Source: Perlabentimonas gracilis
Lineage (GTDB): Bacteria; Bacteroidota; Bacteroidia; Bacteroidales; Tenuifilaceae
Direction: 5' to 3'
Length of the DNA stretch: 64,000 bases
Assembly: GCF_011174675.1 (NCBI RefSeq)
Contig: NZ_JAANIG010000001.1
Location: 248,001 to 312,000 of the forward strand
Shown here: in pieces, positions 25,889 through 33,229 of the stretch
Position numbering within the stretch: the stretch's first letter is position 1
Layout: the number at the start of each line of letters is the position of its first letter
Made by a program: the position numbers and the translations under genes
Notes under the pieces: model-generated
What the model was told of the DNA's origin: nothing
The model's database searches: none
What the model saw: the letters and a program-made list of their open reading frames with translations, nothing else

Positions 25889-25904
25889 TTAACCATACGG
25901 TTAA
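25889..25904. promoter_or_regulatory. Operator 1 of the TetR efflux operon
   Basis: TTAACCATACGGTTAA is an inverted repeat (TTAACC / GGTTAA) upstream of the -33 box. The same AACC-A-[TA]-A-C-GGTT core recurs 58 bases further on, on the other side of the promoter. TetR repressors usually bind such sites as dimers. Confidence 0.75.
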
Positions 25905-25920
25905 AATAATTGGTTAAAAA

Positions 25921-25953
25921 TTTGGAAAACCCTATTCCTGTGTATTATATTTG
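25921..25953 (+). promoter_or_regulatory. Promoter of the TetR efflux operon (Bacteroidota type)
   Basis: TTTG at 25921-25924, a 21-base spacer and TATATTTG at 25946-25953 match the phylum consensus exactly. The predicted start of transcription lies inside or just before operator 2. Confidence 0.8.
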
Positions 25954-25962
25954 TCCAAATAA

Positions 25963-25979
25963 TTAAACCAAACGGTTAA
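25963..25979. promoter_or_regulatory. Operator 2 of the TetR efflux operon
   Basis: TTAAACCAAACGGTTAA shares its AACC-N4-GGTT core with operator 1 (11 of 12 core bases identical). It lies at the expected transcription start, where a bound repressor would block initiation. Confidence 0.78.
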
Positions 25980-25997
25980 AATGTAAAAATTGTTTAA

Positions 25998-26618
25998 ATG
26001 ACAGATGATAAGGTAGATACGGAAAAGGCTATTCTCAACGCAGCTAGGCAGGTATTTGTTCGCAAAGGGCTTGATGGTGCTCGTATGCAGGAGATAGCCG
26101 ATGAGGCGGGTATGAATAAGGCCCTGCTGCATTACTATTTTAGGAGTAAGGAGAAGCTTTTTAAGATGGTTTTTCGTGAGGCGATGTCAAAATTCTTTCC
26201 TGGAATGGTAGTAATACTAGGCTCCTCAGAAATTCCTATCGAGAAAAAAGTGGAGGCCTTTATTGAAAACTACATTAAAATTATTCAGGAGAATCCATTT
26301 ATTCCCAGCTTTATTATTGGAGAGCTGAATAAGAATCCAGAGCAGCTTACAGAATTCTTTGTAGAATCGGGTATTGACACATCAAAGGTTGCTTTCATTC
26401 TAAAAGAGGTTATTGCTAAAGAGCTAGGCATTACTATTCAACAGGCTAGGCATTTGGTGGTGAATATTATTGCGCTTTGTGTATTCCCTTTTGTTGGTCG
26501 CCCATTGCTTGAGAAGATTATCTTTCAGTCAAATCAGGATGAATTCGACCAGTTTATCTCGGAGCGAAAAGCAGTTATATTGAATTTGATAAGAACTTCA
26601 ATTAATCGATCCGTATGA
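25998..26618 (+). CDS. TetR/AcrR family repressor of the efflux operon (CecR-like position)
   Basis: A 206-residue TetR regulator. The N-terminal helix-turn-helix covers about 8-55 (AILNAARQVFVRKGLDGARMQ then EIADEAGMNKALLHYYFRSK). The C-terminal helical domain binds an unknown ligand. Its stop overlaps the start of the TolC gene by 4 bases (ATGA), so it is the first gene of the operon it presumably controls. Two near-identical inverted repeats bracket the promoter. The E. coli counterpart operon is also headed by a TetR protein, CecR (YbiH). Confidence 0.93.
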   Translation: MTDDKVDTEKAILNAARQVFVRKGLDGARMQEIADEAGMNKALLHYYFRSKEKLFKMVFREAMSKFFPGMVVILGSSEIPIEKKVEAFIENYIKIIQENPFIPSFIIGELNKNPEQLTEFFVESGIDTSKVAFILKEVIAKELGITIQQARHLVVNIIALCVFPFVGRPLLEKIIFQSNQDEFDQFISERKAVILNLIRTSINRSV

Positions 26619-27889
26619 GAAGAGCATTAGTTTTAGTTGCTATAGCCGTTCTGTCTATACTCTCTATAAAAGGACAGGAGACAAGAACCATCACTCTGCA
26701 AATGCTCTATGATGCTGTTGAGCAGAACCACCCAATTTCTGGGATCAATCCACTTTTAGATTCGTTAAAAAATCTGCAAATCAAAAATGCTAATGCTTCT
26801 TACCTTCCAAAGGTCGATGTTAATGCTTCAGCATCTTGGCAATCGGATGTTACGGAAGTTAACATTCCTTTTCCTGGGGTTACAATTCCCACGCCCGATC
26901 GCGATCAGTACCGCTTGTCGCTGGATGTAGGTCAAATTATTTGGGATGGTGGGGTTACTTCCGCACGCAAGGAGATTGCTATTGCTCAGGCAGAAGCGGA
27001 AAAAAGCAGCGTAAGGACTGAGCTGTATAGCTTGAAGGATAGGGTTAACGAAGTCTATTTCTCAATTATTCTAATTGATGTTACCCAGAAGCAGCTAGAA
27101 TTGATGAGAACGGAATTAGCATCAAGGCTAGAATCATTGGAAGCGGGTGTTAACAATGGAGTAGTTTTGCCCTCGGCAATTGCAGGTATAAAGGCCGAAA
27201 TCATTCGTCTGGAACAGAAAATGATGGAGTTACCCTCACGCAAAAAATCGATGATAAGCCTTCTCGAATCGCTCACCCAGCTGGATTTTTATGCAACCGA
27301 CAACTTTGTGCCTCCCATTGTTAATGAGGCTAATAGTTCGAAGCTTAATCGTCCTGAACTGTTAACTTTTACATCGCAAAAAAGTTTGTTTGATGCTCGT
27401 TCAAGCCTTGTGTCAAAAAAGCGAATGCCCATTATCTCTGCTTTTGTATCATCGGGTTATGGTAAGCCAGGGTTAAATATGCTTAGCAATGAGTGGAATC
27501 CATACCTTATGGCAGGTGCAAGGCTAACCTGGAATATCTGGGACTGGAACACAACCAACCGCGAGCGCGAGCAGCTATCCATTCAAAAAAGGGTAATTGA
27601 CCAAAGGCTGCAAGCATTTGAGCAGGGAATTGAAAGTGCGGTGAAGTCATCAGACAATCAGATTGAAACGTTAACTAAACAGCTGGAACTTGATAGTGAA
27701 ATAATTGAACTGTTGTACGATGTAAAGCGCAAAAGCGAATCGCAGCTTGCCAACGGAGTTATTTCGTCAACGGAATACCTTGCCGATTTCAATGCGGCGG
27801 CTAGAGCAAAACTCGATATGGAGTATCGCAAAATATTATTGAATAAAGAAAAGGTGAAGCTATACTACATATTAGGGATAGATTTTTAA
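26615..27889 (+). CDS. TolC-family outer membrane efflux protein
   Basis: A 424-residue outer-membrane channel protein with a signal peptide (cleavage near KGQE) and long alternating helices of the OEP family (for example EIAIAQAEAEKSSVRTELYSL and LASRLESLEAGVNNGVVL). It would trimerise and span the outer membrane and periplasm, giving the exit duct for the ABC pump encoded downstream. It overlaps the TetR gene by 4 bases and is 16 bases before the membrane fusion protein gene. Confidence 0.9.
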   Translation: MRRALVLVAIAVLSILSIKGQETRTITLQMLYDAVEQNHPISGINPLLDSLKNLQIKNANASYLPKVDVNASASWQSDVTEVNIPFPGVTIPTPDRDQYRLSLDVGQIIWDGGVTSARKEIAIAQAEAEKSSVRTELYSLKDRVNEVYFSIILIDVTQKQLELMRTELASRLESLEAGVNNGVVLPSAIAGIKAEIIRLEQKMMELPSRKKSMISLLESLTQLDFYATDNFVPPIVNEANSSKLNRPELLTFTSQKSLFDARSSLVSKKRMPIISAFVSSGYGKPGLNMLSNEWNPYLMAGARLTWNIWDWNTTNREREQLSIQKRVIDQRLQAFEQGIESAVKSSDNQIETLTKQLELDSEIIELLYDVKRKSESQLANGVISSTEYLADFNAAARAKLDMEYRKILLNKEKVKLYYILGIDF

Positions 27890-27905
27890 ATGATAATCAA
27901 AAGGT

Positions 27906-28805
27906 ATGAAAACAAAACTAGTTTTTCTAACAGCACTTGCAGTCATTGTTTCTGCCTGTTCCTCTGGTAATGGAGATTTCGATGCCTCGGGAACCTTCGA
28001 AACAACCGAGGTAATCGTATCGTCCGAAGGGTCTGGAACAATTTTACAGCTTGATATTGTAGAGGGGCAAAAACTCAATGCAAATCAGGTGGTGGGCTAT
28101 ATCGATAGCACTCAGCTATACTTGAAGCGAGAGCAGCTAAAAGCTTCACAGCGCGCGTTACAGAATCGGCGTCCCGATATTGCAAAGCAGCTGGCCACAA
28201 TTGAGCAGCAGCTAGTTACTGCAAAGTATGAGCGGAACCGTATTGAGAATCTTGTTGCTGATAATGCCGCAACTACTAAGCAACTCGATGATGTGAATGC
28301 TCTTGTGCTTAACCTCGAGAAACAGCTTGTAGCTACCAAATCGACCCTAGAAAAAACGGATAGAGGTGTAGTGGCAGAGCATGAGGCTATTGAAATTCAA
28401 ATTGCACAGCTTGATCATCAGCTTGCCAAATGCCGAATTACTAGCCCAATTGAAGGACAGGTGCTTGTAAAGTATGCTCAGGCAGGTGAGTTGGCCATTG
28501 CCGGAAAACCTCTGTATAAAATTGGCGATACCGACAATATGGTTCTACGGGCCTACATCACCGGCGACCAGATTAGCCAGCTAAAAATTGGGCAAGCCGT
28601 TAAGGTTTTTGCCGATTTTGGAAAGGATAATGAACGTGAGTACGAAGGTACTGTTAGCTGGATATCCTCAAAGTCGGAGTTCACCCCCAAAACCATTCAA
28701 ACCCGCAACGAGAGGGCAAACCTGGTGTATGCAGTAAAAATCAACGTTAAAAACGATGGATACCTAAAGATTGGGATGTATGGGGGGGTGAGGTTAGGAA
28801 GTTGA
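27906..28805 (+). CDS. HlyD/YbhG-type membrane fusion protein, predicted lipoprotein
   Basis: A 299-residue periplasmic adaptor. Signal with lipobox VSAC (Cys18). A barrel-sandwich (lipoyl-like) half around residues 35-65, a long coiled-coil hairpin at about 70-160 (QLKASQRALQNRRPDIAKQ and KTDRGVVAEHEAIEIQIAQL), the second lipoyl half (CRITSPIEGQVLVKYAQAGE), then a beta-barrel. It links the inner-membrane ABC-2 pump with the TolC channel. After it the operon is interrupted by a 229-base mosaic repeat before the ATPase genes. Confidence 0.92.
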   Translation: MKTKLVFLTALAVIVSACSSGNGDFDASGTFETTEVIVSSEGSGTILQLDIVEGQKLNANQVVGYIDSTQLYLKREQLKASQRALQNRRPDIAKQLATIEQQLVTAKYERNRIENLVADNAATTKQLDDVNALVLNLEKQLVATKSTLEKTDRGVVAEHEAIEIQIAQLDHQLAKCRITSPIEGQVLVKYAQAGELAIAGKPLYKIGDTDNMVLRAYITGDQISQLKIGQAVKVFADFGKDNEREYEGTVSWISSKSEFTPKTIQTRNERANLVYAVKINVKNDGYLKIGMYGGVRLGS

Positions 28806-28912
28806 GAACTTGCCTGCCTATGGCCTATGGCCAGGTTTAGGATTTAAAGTTGATGCCCGACAACTCTTGCCCTGAGCGAAGTCGAAGGGGACAACCGATA
28901 ACCGATAACTGA

Positions 28913-28951
28913 TCTCGTCAACCTCCAAAAAGCGTCGGTTTAAGAGACAGG
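28913..28951. repeat. Hairpin element TCTCGT...AAGAGACAGG, copy C
   Basis: Same flanks as copies A and B1, but the right arm is AAGAGA, and the inner pairing is reduced to AACC/GGTT. It looks like a decayed copy. Confidence 0.6.
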
Positions 28952-28953
28952 CA

Positions 28954-29030
28954 ACCGATAACTGATAACCGATAACCGATAACTGATAACTGATAACCGA
29001 TAACCGATAACCGATAACCGTTAACTGATA
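28954..29030. repeat. Tandem array of 11 heptamers ending 4 bases before a start codon
   Basis: Eleven consecutive 7-bp units of ACCGATA or ACTGATA (one ACCGTTA), with no gaps, run up to position 29030; the ATG of the ABC ATPase is at 29035. Such an array can change copy number by slippage. Confidence 0.9.
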
Positions 29031-29034
29031 ACAA

Positions 29035-29955
29035 ATGATCTCCTGCAACAACATTTCAAAGCACTACGGAAAAATTCTGGCTCTTAAGGATGTTAGTTTT
29101 ACTGCTAACGAGGGCGAGATATTCGGTATTATTGGTCCCGACGGGGCGGGGAAAACTACCCTTTTTCGTATTCTTACAACGCTAATTCTTCCCGATGATG
29201 GAAGCGCAACGGTTGATGGTTTTGATGTGGTGAAGGATTATAAAGAGATTCGTAAGCGGGTGGGATATATGCCTAGCCGATTCTCGCTTTACCAAGATTT
29301 AACGGTTGAGGAGAACCTAAACTTCTTTGCAACGGTTTTTAATACAACAATTGAAGAGAATTACCATCTAATAAAGGATATATACATCCAAATTGAACCC
29401 TTTAAGACTCGCAAAGCAGGCAAACTTTCGGGCGGGATGAAGCAGAAGTTGGCGCTTAGCTGCGCCCTTATCCATAAGCCAACAGTCCTTTTTCTCGACG
29501 AGCCCACTACGGGGGTTGATGCAGTATCGCGAAAAGAGTTTTGGGAGATGTTACAAAAGTTGAAGCAACAGGGTATAACCATAATTGTATCTACACCCTA
29601 TATGGACGAGGCCAGCCTATGCGATAGGATTGCCCTTATCCAGAATGGAAGTTTTCTGAAAATCGATACCCCAGATAGTATAGTTAGGCAGTTTGAAAAA
29701 ACGTTGTGGACTGTTAAAAGCAATAATATGCCGAAGCTGCTAAGGGATTTGCGCAGCATCGATGGGGTTGAGAGCTGTTTTGCCTTTGGCGATAGCCATC
29801 ACACCATTGTAAACGAAACCAAAATATCAATAGAGGATATCAAGGCGTTGCTGGAGCAAAAATCGCATAGTAAGGTTGAAGTTAGTAGAACCACACCAAC
29901 CGTTGAGGATTGTTTTATGGAGCTAAGCCGCACAGCAATAAATGGTAAAGAGTAA
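29035..29955 (+). CDS. ABC exporter ATPase, equivalent to the N-terminal half of YbhF
   Basis: A 306-residue ABC ATPase with Walker A GPDGAGKTT (34-42), signature LSGGMKQKLA, Walker B VLFLDEPTTGVD and a switch His position replaced by Thr-Pro-Tyr (IVSTPYMDEA). The unusual GPDGAGKTT and STPYMDEA are those of the first half of E. coli YbhF, where both ATPases are fused. Here the second half is a separate gene 2 bases downstream. With the two permeases it would drive export through the TolC duct. Confidence 0.92.
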   Translation: MISCNNISKHYGKILALKDVSFTANEGEIFGIIGPDGAGKTTLFRILTTLILPDDGSATVDGFDVVKDYKEIRKRVGYMPSRFSLYQDLTVEENLNFFATVFNTTIEENYHLIKDIYIQIEPFKTRKAGKLSGGMKQKLALSCALIHKPTVLFLDEPTTGVDAVSRKEFWEMLQKLKQQGITIIVSTPYMDEASLCDRIALIQNGSFLKIDTPDSIVRQFEKTLWTVKSNNMPKLLRDLRSIDGVESCFAFGDSHHTIVNETKISIEDIKALLEQKSHSKVEVSRTTPTVEDCFMELSRTAINGKE

Positions 29956-29957
29956 CG

Positions 29958-30704
29958 ATGCAAAAGGAAAAGGTTATTATTGTTGAAAATCTAACCAAAA
30001 GGTTTGGGCAATTCGTCGCTGTGGACAACATCTCTTTTGAGGTGGAACGTGGCGAAATATTCGGTTTTCTTGGTGCCAATGGTGCGGGAAAAACTACGGC
30101 CATGCGAATGCTGTGTGGGTTAAGCATTCCTACTTCGGGTAAAGGGTTAGTTGCTGGTTACGACATCCATCGTCAGGCGGAAATGGTAAAGCGGAGCATT
30201 GGCTATATGAGCCAGAAGTTTGCGCTGTATGAAGATTTAACTGTTGCTGAGAACATATGGGTTTACGGAGGGATTTACGGTGTGCCGCAAAAAGAAATAG
30301 CAAAACGAACCGATGAACTTCTCCAAAAGTTAGGCTTTGAGTCGAAGCGAAACGCATTGGTTAAATCGCTTCCATTGGGCTGGAAGCAGAAGTTGGCCTT
30401 TTCAGTGGCCATTTTTCACAGGCCAAAGATTGTGTTTTTAGATGAACCCACAGGAGGTGTTGACCCCGTTACACGCCGTCAGTTTTGGGAGATGATATAC
30501 GATGCGGCAGATCAGGGTATCACTGCTTTTGTAACCACTCACTATATGGACGAGGCCGAGTATTGTAACCGCGTTTCCATTATGGTTGATGGGCGAATTG
30601 ATGCATTGGACTCGCCGCAAAACCTCAAGAAGCAATTCAATGCACAGGATATGGATGGTGTGTTTCAGCAGCTGGCGCGCAAGGCAAATAGTAATGGATA
30701 TTGA
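29958..30704 (+). CDS. ABC exporter ATPase, equivalent to the C-terminal half of YbhF
   Basis: A 248-residue ABC ATPase with Walker A GANGAGKTT, Walker B IVFLDEPTGGVD and switch His in FVTTHYMDEAEY. The signature is the degenerate LPLGWKQKLA instead of LSGGQ, as in the second YbhF half, so the heterodimer with the preceding ATPase should have one canonical and one altered site. It lies 2 bases after its partner and overlaps the start of the first permease. Confidence 0.92.
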   Translation: MQKEKVIIVENLTKRFGQFVAVDNISFEVERGEIFGFLGANGAGKTTAMRMLCGLSIPTSGKGLVAGYDIHRQAEMVKRSIGYMSQKFALYEDLTVAENIWVYGGIYGVPQKEIAKRTDELLQKLGFESKRNALVKSLPLGWKQKLAFSVAIFHRPKIVFLDEPTGGVDPVTRRQFWEMIYDAADQGITAFVTTHYMDEAEYCNRVSIMVDGRIDALDSPQNLKKQFNAQDMDGVFQQLARKANSNGY

Positions 30705-31812
30705 TATGAAGCAGCTCCTCTCATTCGTTCGCAAAGAGTTTCATCATATATTCAGAGATAGAACCACAATGGCTATACTTCTGCTGCTGCCAATCCTTAT
30801 GCTTATCCTATTTGGCTACGCCATAAATACCGAGATTAGGAATACCCGCATTGCCATTTACGACCCATCGAATGACGAGGCCACCAGGGCCATTGCAGAA
30901 AAGTTGGATGCAAGCGAGTATTTCACGGTGATAAAATATCTTAATCATCCCGCTGATGTTGAATTGGAATTTCTAAAGGGCTCGGTGCAGATGGTTGTGT
31001 CGTTTAGTCAGAATTTCTATGAGAATATGACCCGAGCTGGCGATGCGCAGATTGCGCTTATTACCGATGGTACTGATCCCAACTCTGCAAAAACCATAGC
31101 AACCTATGCCACCAGCATTTTGGGACAGTATCAGCAGGAAAAATTTAGGGTTGAAACCATTCCTTACCATATCGATACTCATTTAAAGTTGCTGTACAAT
31201 CCACAGATGAAAGGGGCTTACAATTTTGTGCCAGGCGTTATGGGAATGATCCTTATGCTAATTTGTGCCATGATGACCTCCATTTCCATTGCCCGCGAAA
31301 AGGAGATGGGCACCATGGAGGTTCTACTGGTTTCGCCGGTAAAACCGTTGGTTATGATTATTGCCAAAACCATTCCGTACTTTTTCCTTTCCCTTGTCAA
31401 TCTGGCAACCATCCTTTTGCTTTCGGTATTCTTGCTGGGTGTTCCCATTGCAGGGAGTTTCTTTTGGCTTATCGTCCTTTCGCTTATCTATCTTTTCGTG
31501 AATCTATCGCTTGGGCTAGTAATCTCATCGTTTGCCCAATCGCAACTTGTGGCATTGCTTATGTCGGGTATGGTGCTTATGATTCCCGTAATCATGCTGT
31601 CGGGATTAATGTTTCCTGTAGAGAATATGCCCAAATTCTTTCAGGTGCTTTCCCAAATCATTCCGGCTAAGTGGTACATAGTTGGGGTGAAAAAGATAAT
31701 GATAAAAGGGCTTAGCTTATCAGCAATTACATTAGAATTGGGCATACTACTGGGAATGGCTGTGATGTTAATTGGTATTAGCTTGAAAAAATTTAAGCAC
31801 CGATTGGAATAG
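30694..31812 (+). CDS. ABC-2 type exporter permease (YbhS-like)
   Basis: A 372-residue ABC-2 permease: a first membrane helix at about 25-45 (MAILLLLPILMLILFGYAI), a large extracytoplasmic domain, then five helices in the C-terminal 180 residues. The coupling motif REKEMGTMEVLLVSPV is typical. The start is MDIDMKQLL (30694), overlapping the ATPase by 11 bases; MKQLL at 30706 is equally possible. Longer upstream starts would read through the ATPase gene in another frame and are rejected. Confidence 0.9.
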   Translation: MDIDMKQLLSFVRKEFHHIFRDRTTMAILLLLPILMLILFGYAINTEIRNTRIAIYDPSNDEATRAIAEKLDASEYFTVIKYLNHPADVELEFLKGSVQMVVSFSQNFYENMTRAGDAQIALITDGTDPNSAKTIATYATSILGQYQQEKFRVETIPYHIDTHLKLLYNPQMKGAYNFVPGVMGMILMLICAMMTSISIAREKEMGTMEVLLVSPVKPLVMIIAKTIPYFFLSLVNLATILLLSVFLLGVPIAGSFFWLIVLSLIYLFVNLSLGLVISSFAQSQLVALLMSGMVLMIPVIMLSGLMFPVENMPKFFQVLSQIIPAKWYIVGVKKIMIKGLSLSAITLELGILLGMAVMLIGISLKKFKHRLE

Positions 31813-31816
31813 AAAG

Positions 31817-32968
31817 ATGAATACATTTTCTAAAAATAATCGTTTCGGATTTAGCAGCATAAAATTTCTGCTAAAGAAAGAATTTCTGCAGATGAAGCGC
31901 AACAAGTTTATTCCTAAGGTTGCCATTGTGTTGCCATTTGTTGCGCTAACCCTTTTCCCCATGGTAGCCAATTTCGATATAAAGGATATTAAGTTGGCAG
32001 TTGTAGATAATAATCGGAGTACCTACTCGGATCGCTTAATCAATAAAATTACATCATCGGGGTATTTCCATTTGGTTGATATTGTCGAAAGCTACAATCG
32101 AGCGTTATGGCTGGTTGAGCAAGATATTGCTGATATTGTCCTTGAAATCCCCCCTCGATTCGAAAAGGATTTAGTTACTGCGAATGCAGCAAGCGTTCAA
32201 ATCTCAACAAATACGGTAAACGGAATGAGGGGCGGTCTTAGCAGTGCATACCTTATGGGCATTGTTAACGATTTTTCCTCTGAAGTTCAGCACGAGTGGA
32301 TTCAAACTGGCTCAGGGCATATTTCCCCATCGTTCGAAATAGTTCCCCGATACAATTTTAACCCTATGCTTGACTACAAATACACAATGATACCCGCCAT
32401 AATGATGATGATGCTTGCTGTTATCACAGGGTTTTTACCTGCCCTTAATATTGTTGGTGAGAAGGAGAAGGGTACCATTGAGCAGATGAACGTTACTCCG
32501 GTTAGTAGAATTGCGCTAATACTTGCCAAGCTAATTCCCTACTGGATTATTGGCTTTGTGGTGCTAACCATCTGCTTTTTTGTGGCTTGGCTCTTTTATG
32601 GAATGATTTCGGTTGGTAGTTACGGTCTAATTTACCTTTTTGCAGCGGTTTTCACCTTAGCATTTTCGGGTTTTGGACTAATGATCTCCAACTACGCATC
32701 AACCATACAGCAGGGGATGTTCATAATGTTCTTCTTTGTAATCACCTTTATATTCTTAAGTGGTTTATATACTCCTGTTAGCAGTATGCCCCTGTGGACA
32801 CAGGCCGTTAGCCGCATTAGCCCGCTAAGGTATATGGTTGAAGTGTTGCGTTTTATTTTCCTAAAAGGGAGCGATTTTTCTGCCCTAAAATGGCATTTTG
32901 CAGCTCTTTGTGGCTTTGCCGTCTTCTTCAATGGCTGGGCTGTGTTAAGTTACCGTAAAATTCATTAA
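31817..32968 (+). CDS. ABC-2 type exporter permease (YbhR-like)
   Basis: A 383-residue ABC-2 permease, partner of the previous one and last gene of the efflux operon. It has the same layout: cytosolic start, helix at about 32-52, large outer domain, and five C-terminal helices, with the coupling motif GEKEKGTIEQMNVTPV. Four bases separate it from the first permease. Exported compounds in the E. coli homologue include some drugs and cations; the substrate here is not known. The next 261 bases before the M16 gene show no further gene. Confidence 0.92.
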   Translation: MNTFSKNNRFGFSSIKFLLKKEFLQMKRNKFIPKVAIVLPFVALTLFPMVANFDIKDIKLAVVDNNRSTYSDRLINKITSSGYFHLVDIVESYNRALWLVEQDIADIVLEIPPRFEKDLVTANAASVQISTNTVNGMRGGLSSAYLMGIVNDFSSEVQHEWIQTGSGHISPSFEIVPRYNFNPMLDYKYTMIPAIMMMMLAVITGFLPALNIVGEKEKGTIEQMNVTPVSRIALILAKLIPYWIIGFVVLTICFFVAWLFYGMISVGSYGLIYLFAAVFTLAFSGFGLMISNYASTIQQGMFIMFFFVITFIFLSGLYTPVSSMPLWTQAVSRISPLRYMVEVLRFIFLKGSDFSALKWHFAALCGFAVFFNGWAVLSYRKIH

Positions 32969-33229
32969 GAACATATCTGCTCCAAAGCAAATATTCTTGA
33001 ACGGTAGCTTGATTTTGGCCAATATATTCACATTTATTTGTGTGGTTTTAAACTTAGTTGTCAGTTGTGAATCAAAGTTAGGTTAATGGTTATCTGCTGA
33101 TTTTAGTTGATGATCTGCATTCCGATTTAATGATGTTGTGATGATTTACCTTGTTTTATAAGCTTATCATGCATAACTTTATGCCATATTAGCTCTACTA
33201 ATTACATTCTAAACCTAAAAACAAGAAAA

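Larger units (their letters stand above)
28811..29030. repeat. Mosaic intergenic repeat, copy 3, inside the efflux operon
   Basis: This fills the 229-base gap between the membrane fusion gene and the first ATPase gene. It contains a CCCTGAGCGAAGTCGAAGGG module (about 28870-28889), two ACCGATA heptamers, the TCTCGT hairpin (28913-28951) and the heptamer array at 28954-29030. Modules and order resemble copies 1 and 2 around the ABC-F gene. I see no terminator or promoter of the phylum type in it. Confidence 0.83.

Noticed and set aside
28913-28951. Sequencing adapter or Tn5 end because of AAGAGACAG
   Set aside because: Only the last 8-9 bases agree with the Tn5 mosaic end, and sister copies read ACGAGACAG. 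It is part of a native repeat.
28954-29030. CRISPR array
   Set aside because: Units are 7 bases without spacers and there are no cas genes; it is a simple tandem repeat.
28818-29054. Minus-strand frame translating to repeated YQLSVIGYQLSV and FDFAQGK
   Set aside because: It is the translation of the heptamer array and the CCCTGAG/GAAGGG palindrome; no start context, no family, and it overlaps the start of a real ATPase gene.
32969-33229. Possible gene or RNA in the gap before the M16 gene
   Set aside because: AT-rich with no convincing frame, hairpin or full promoter pattern; nothing to report.
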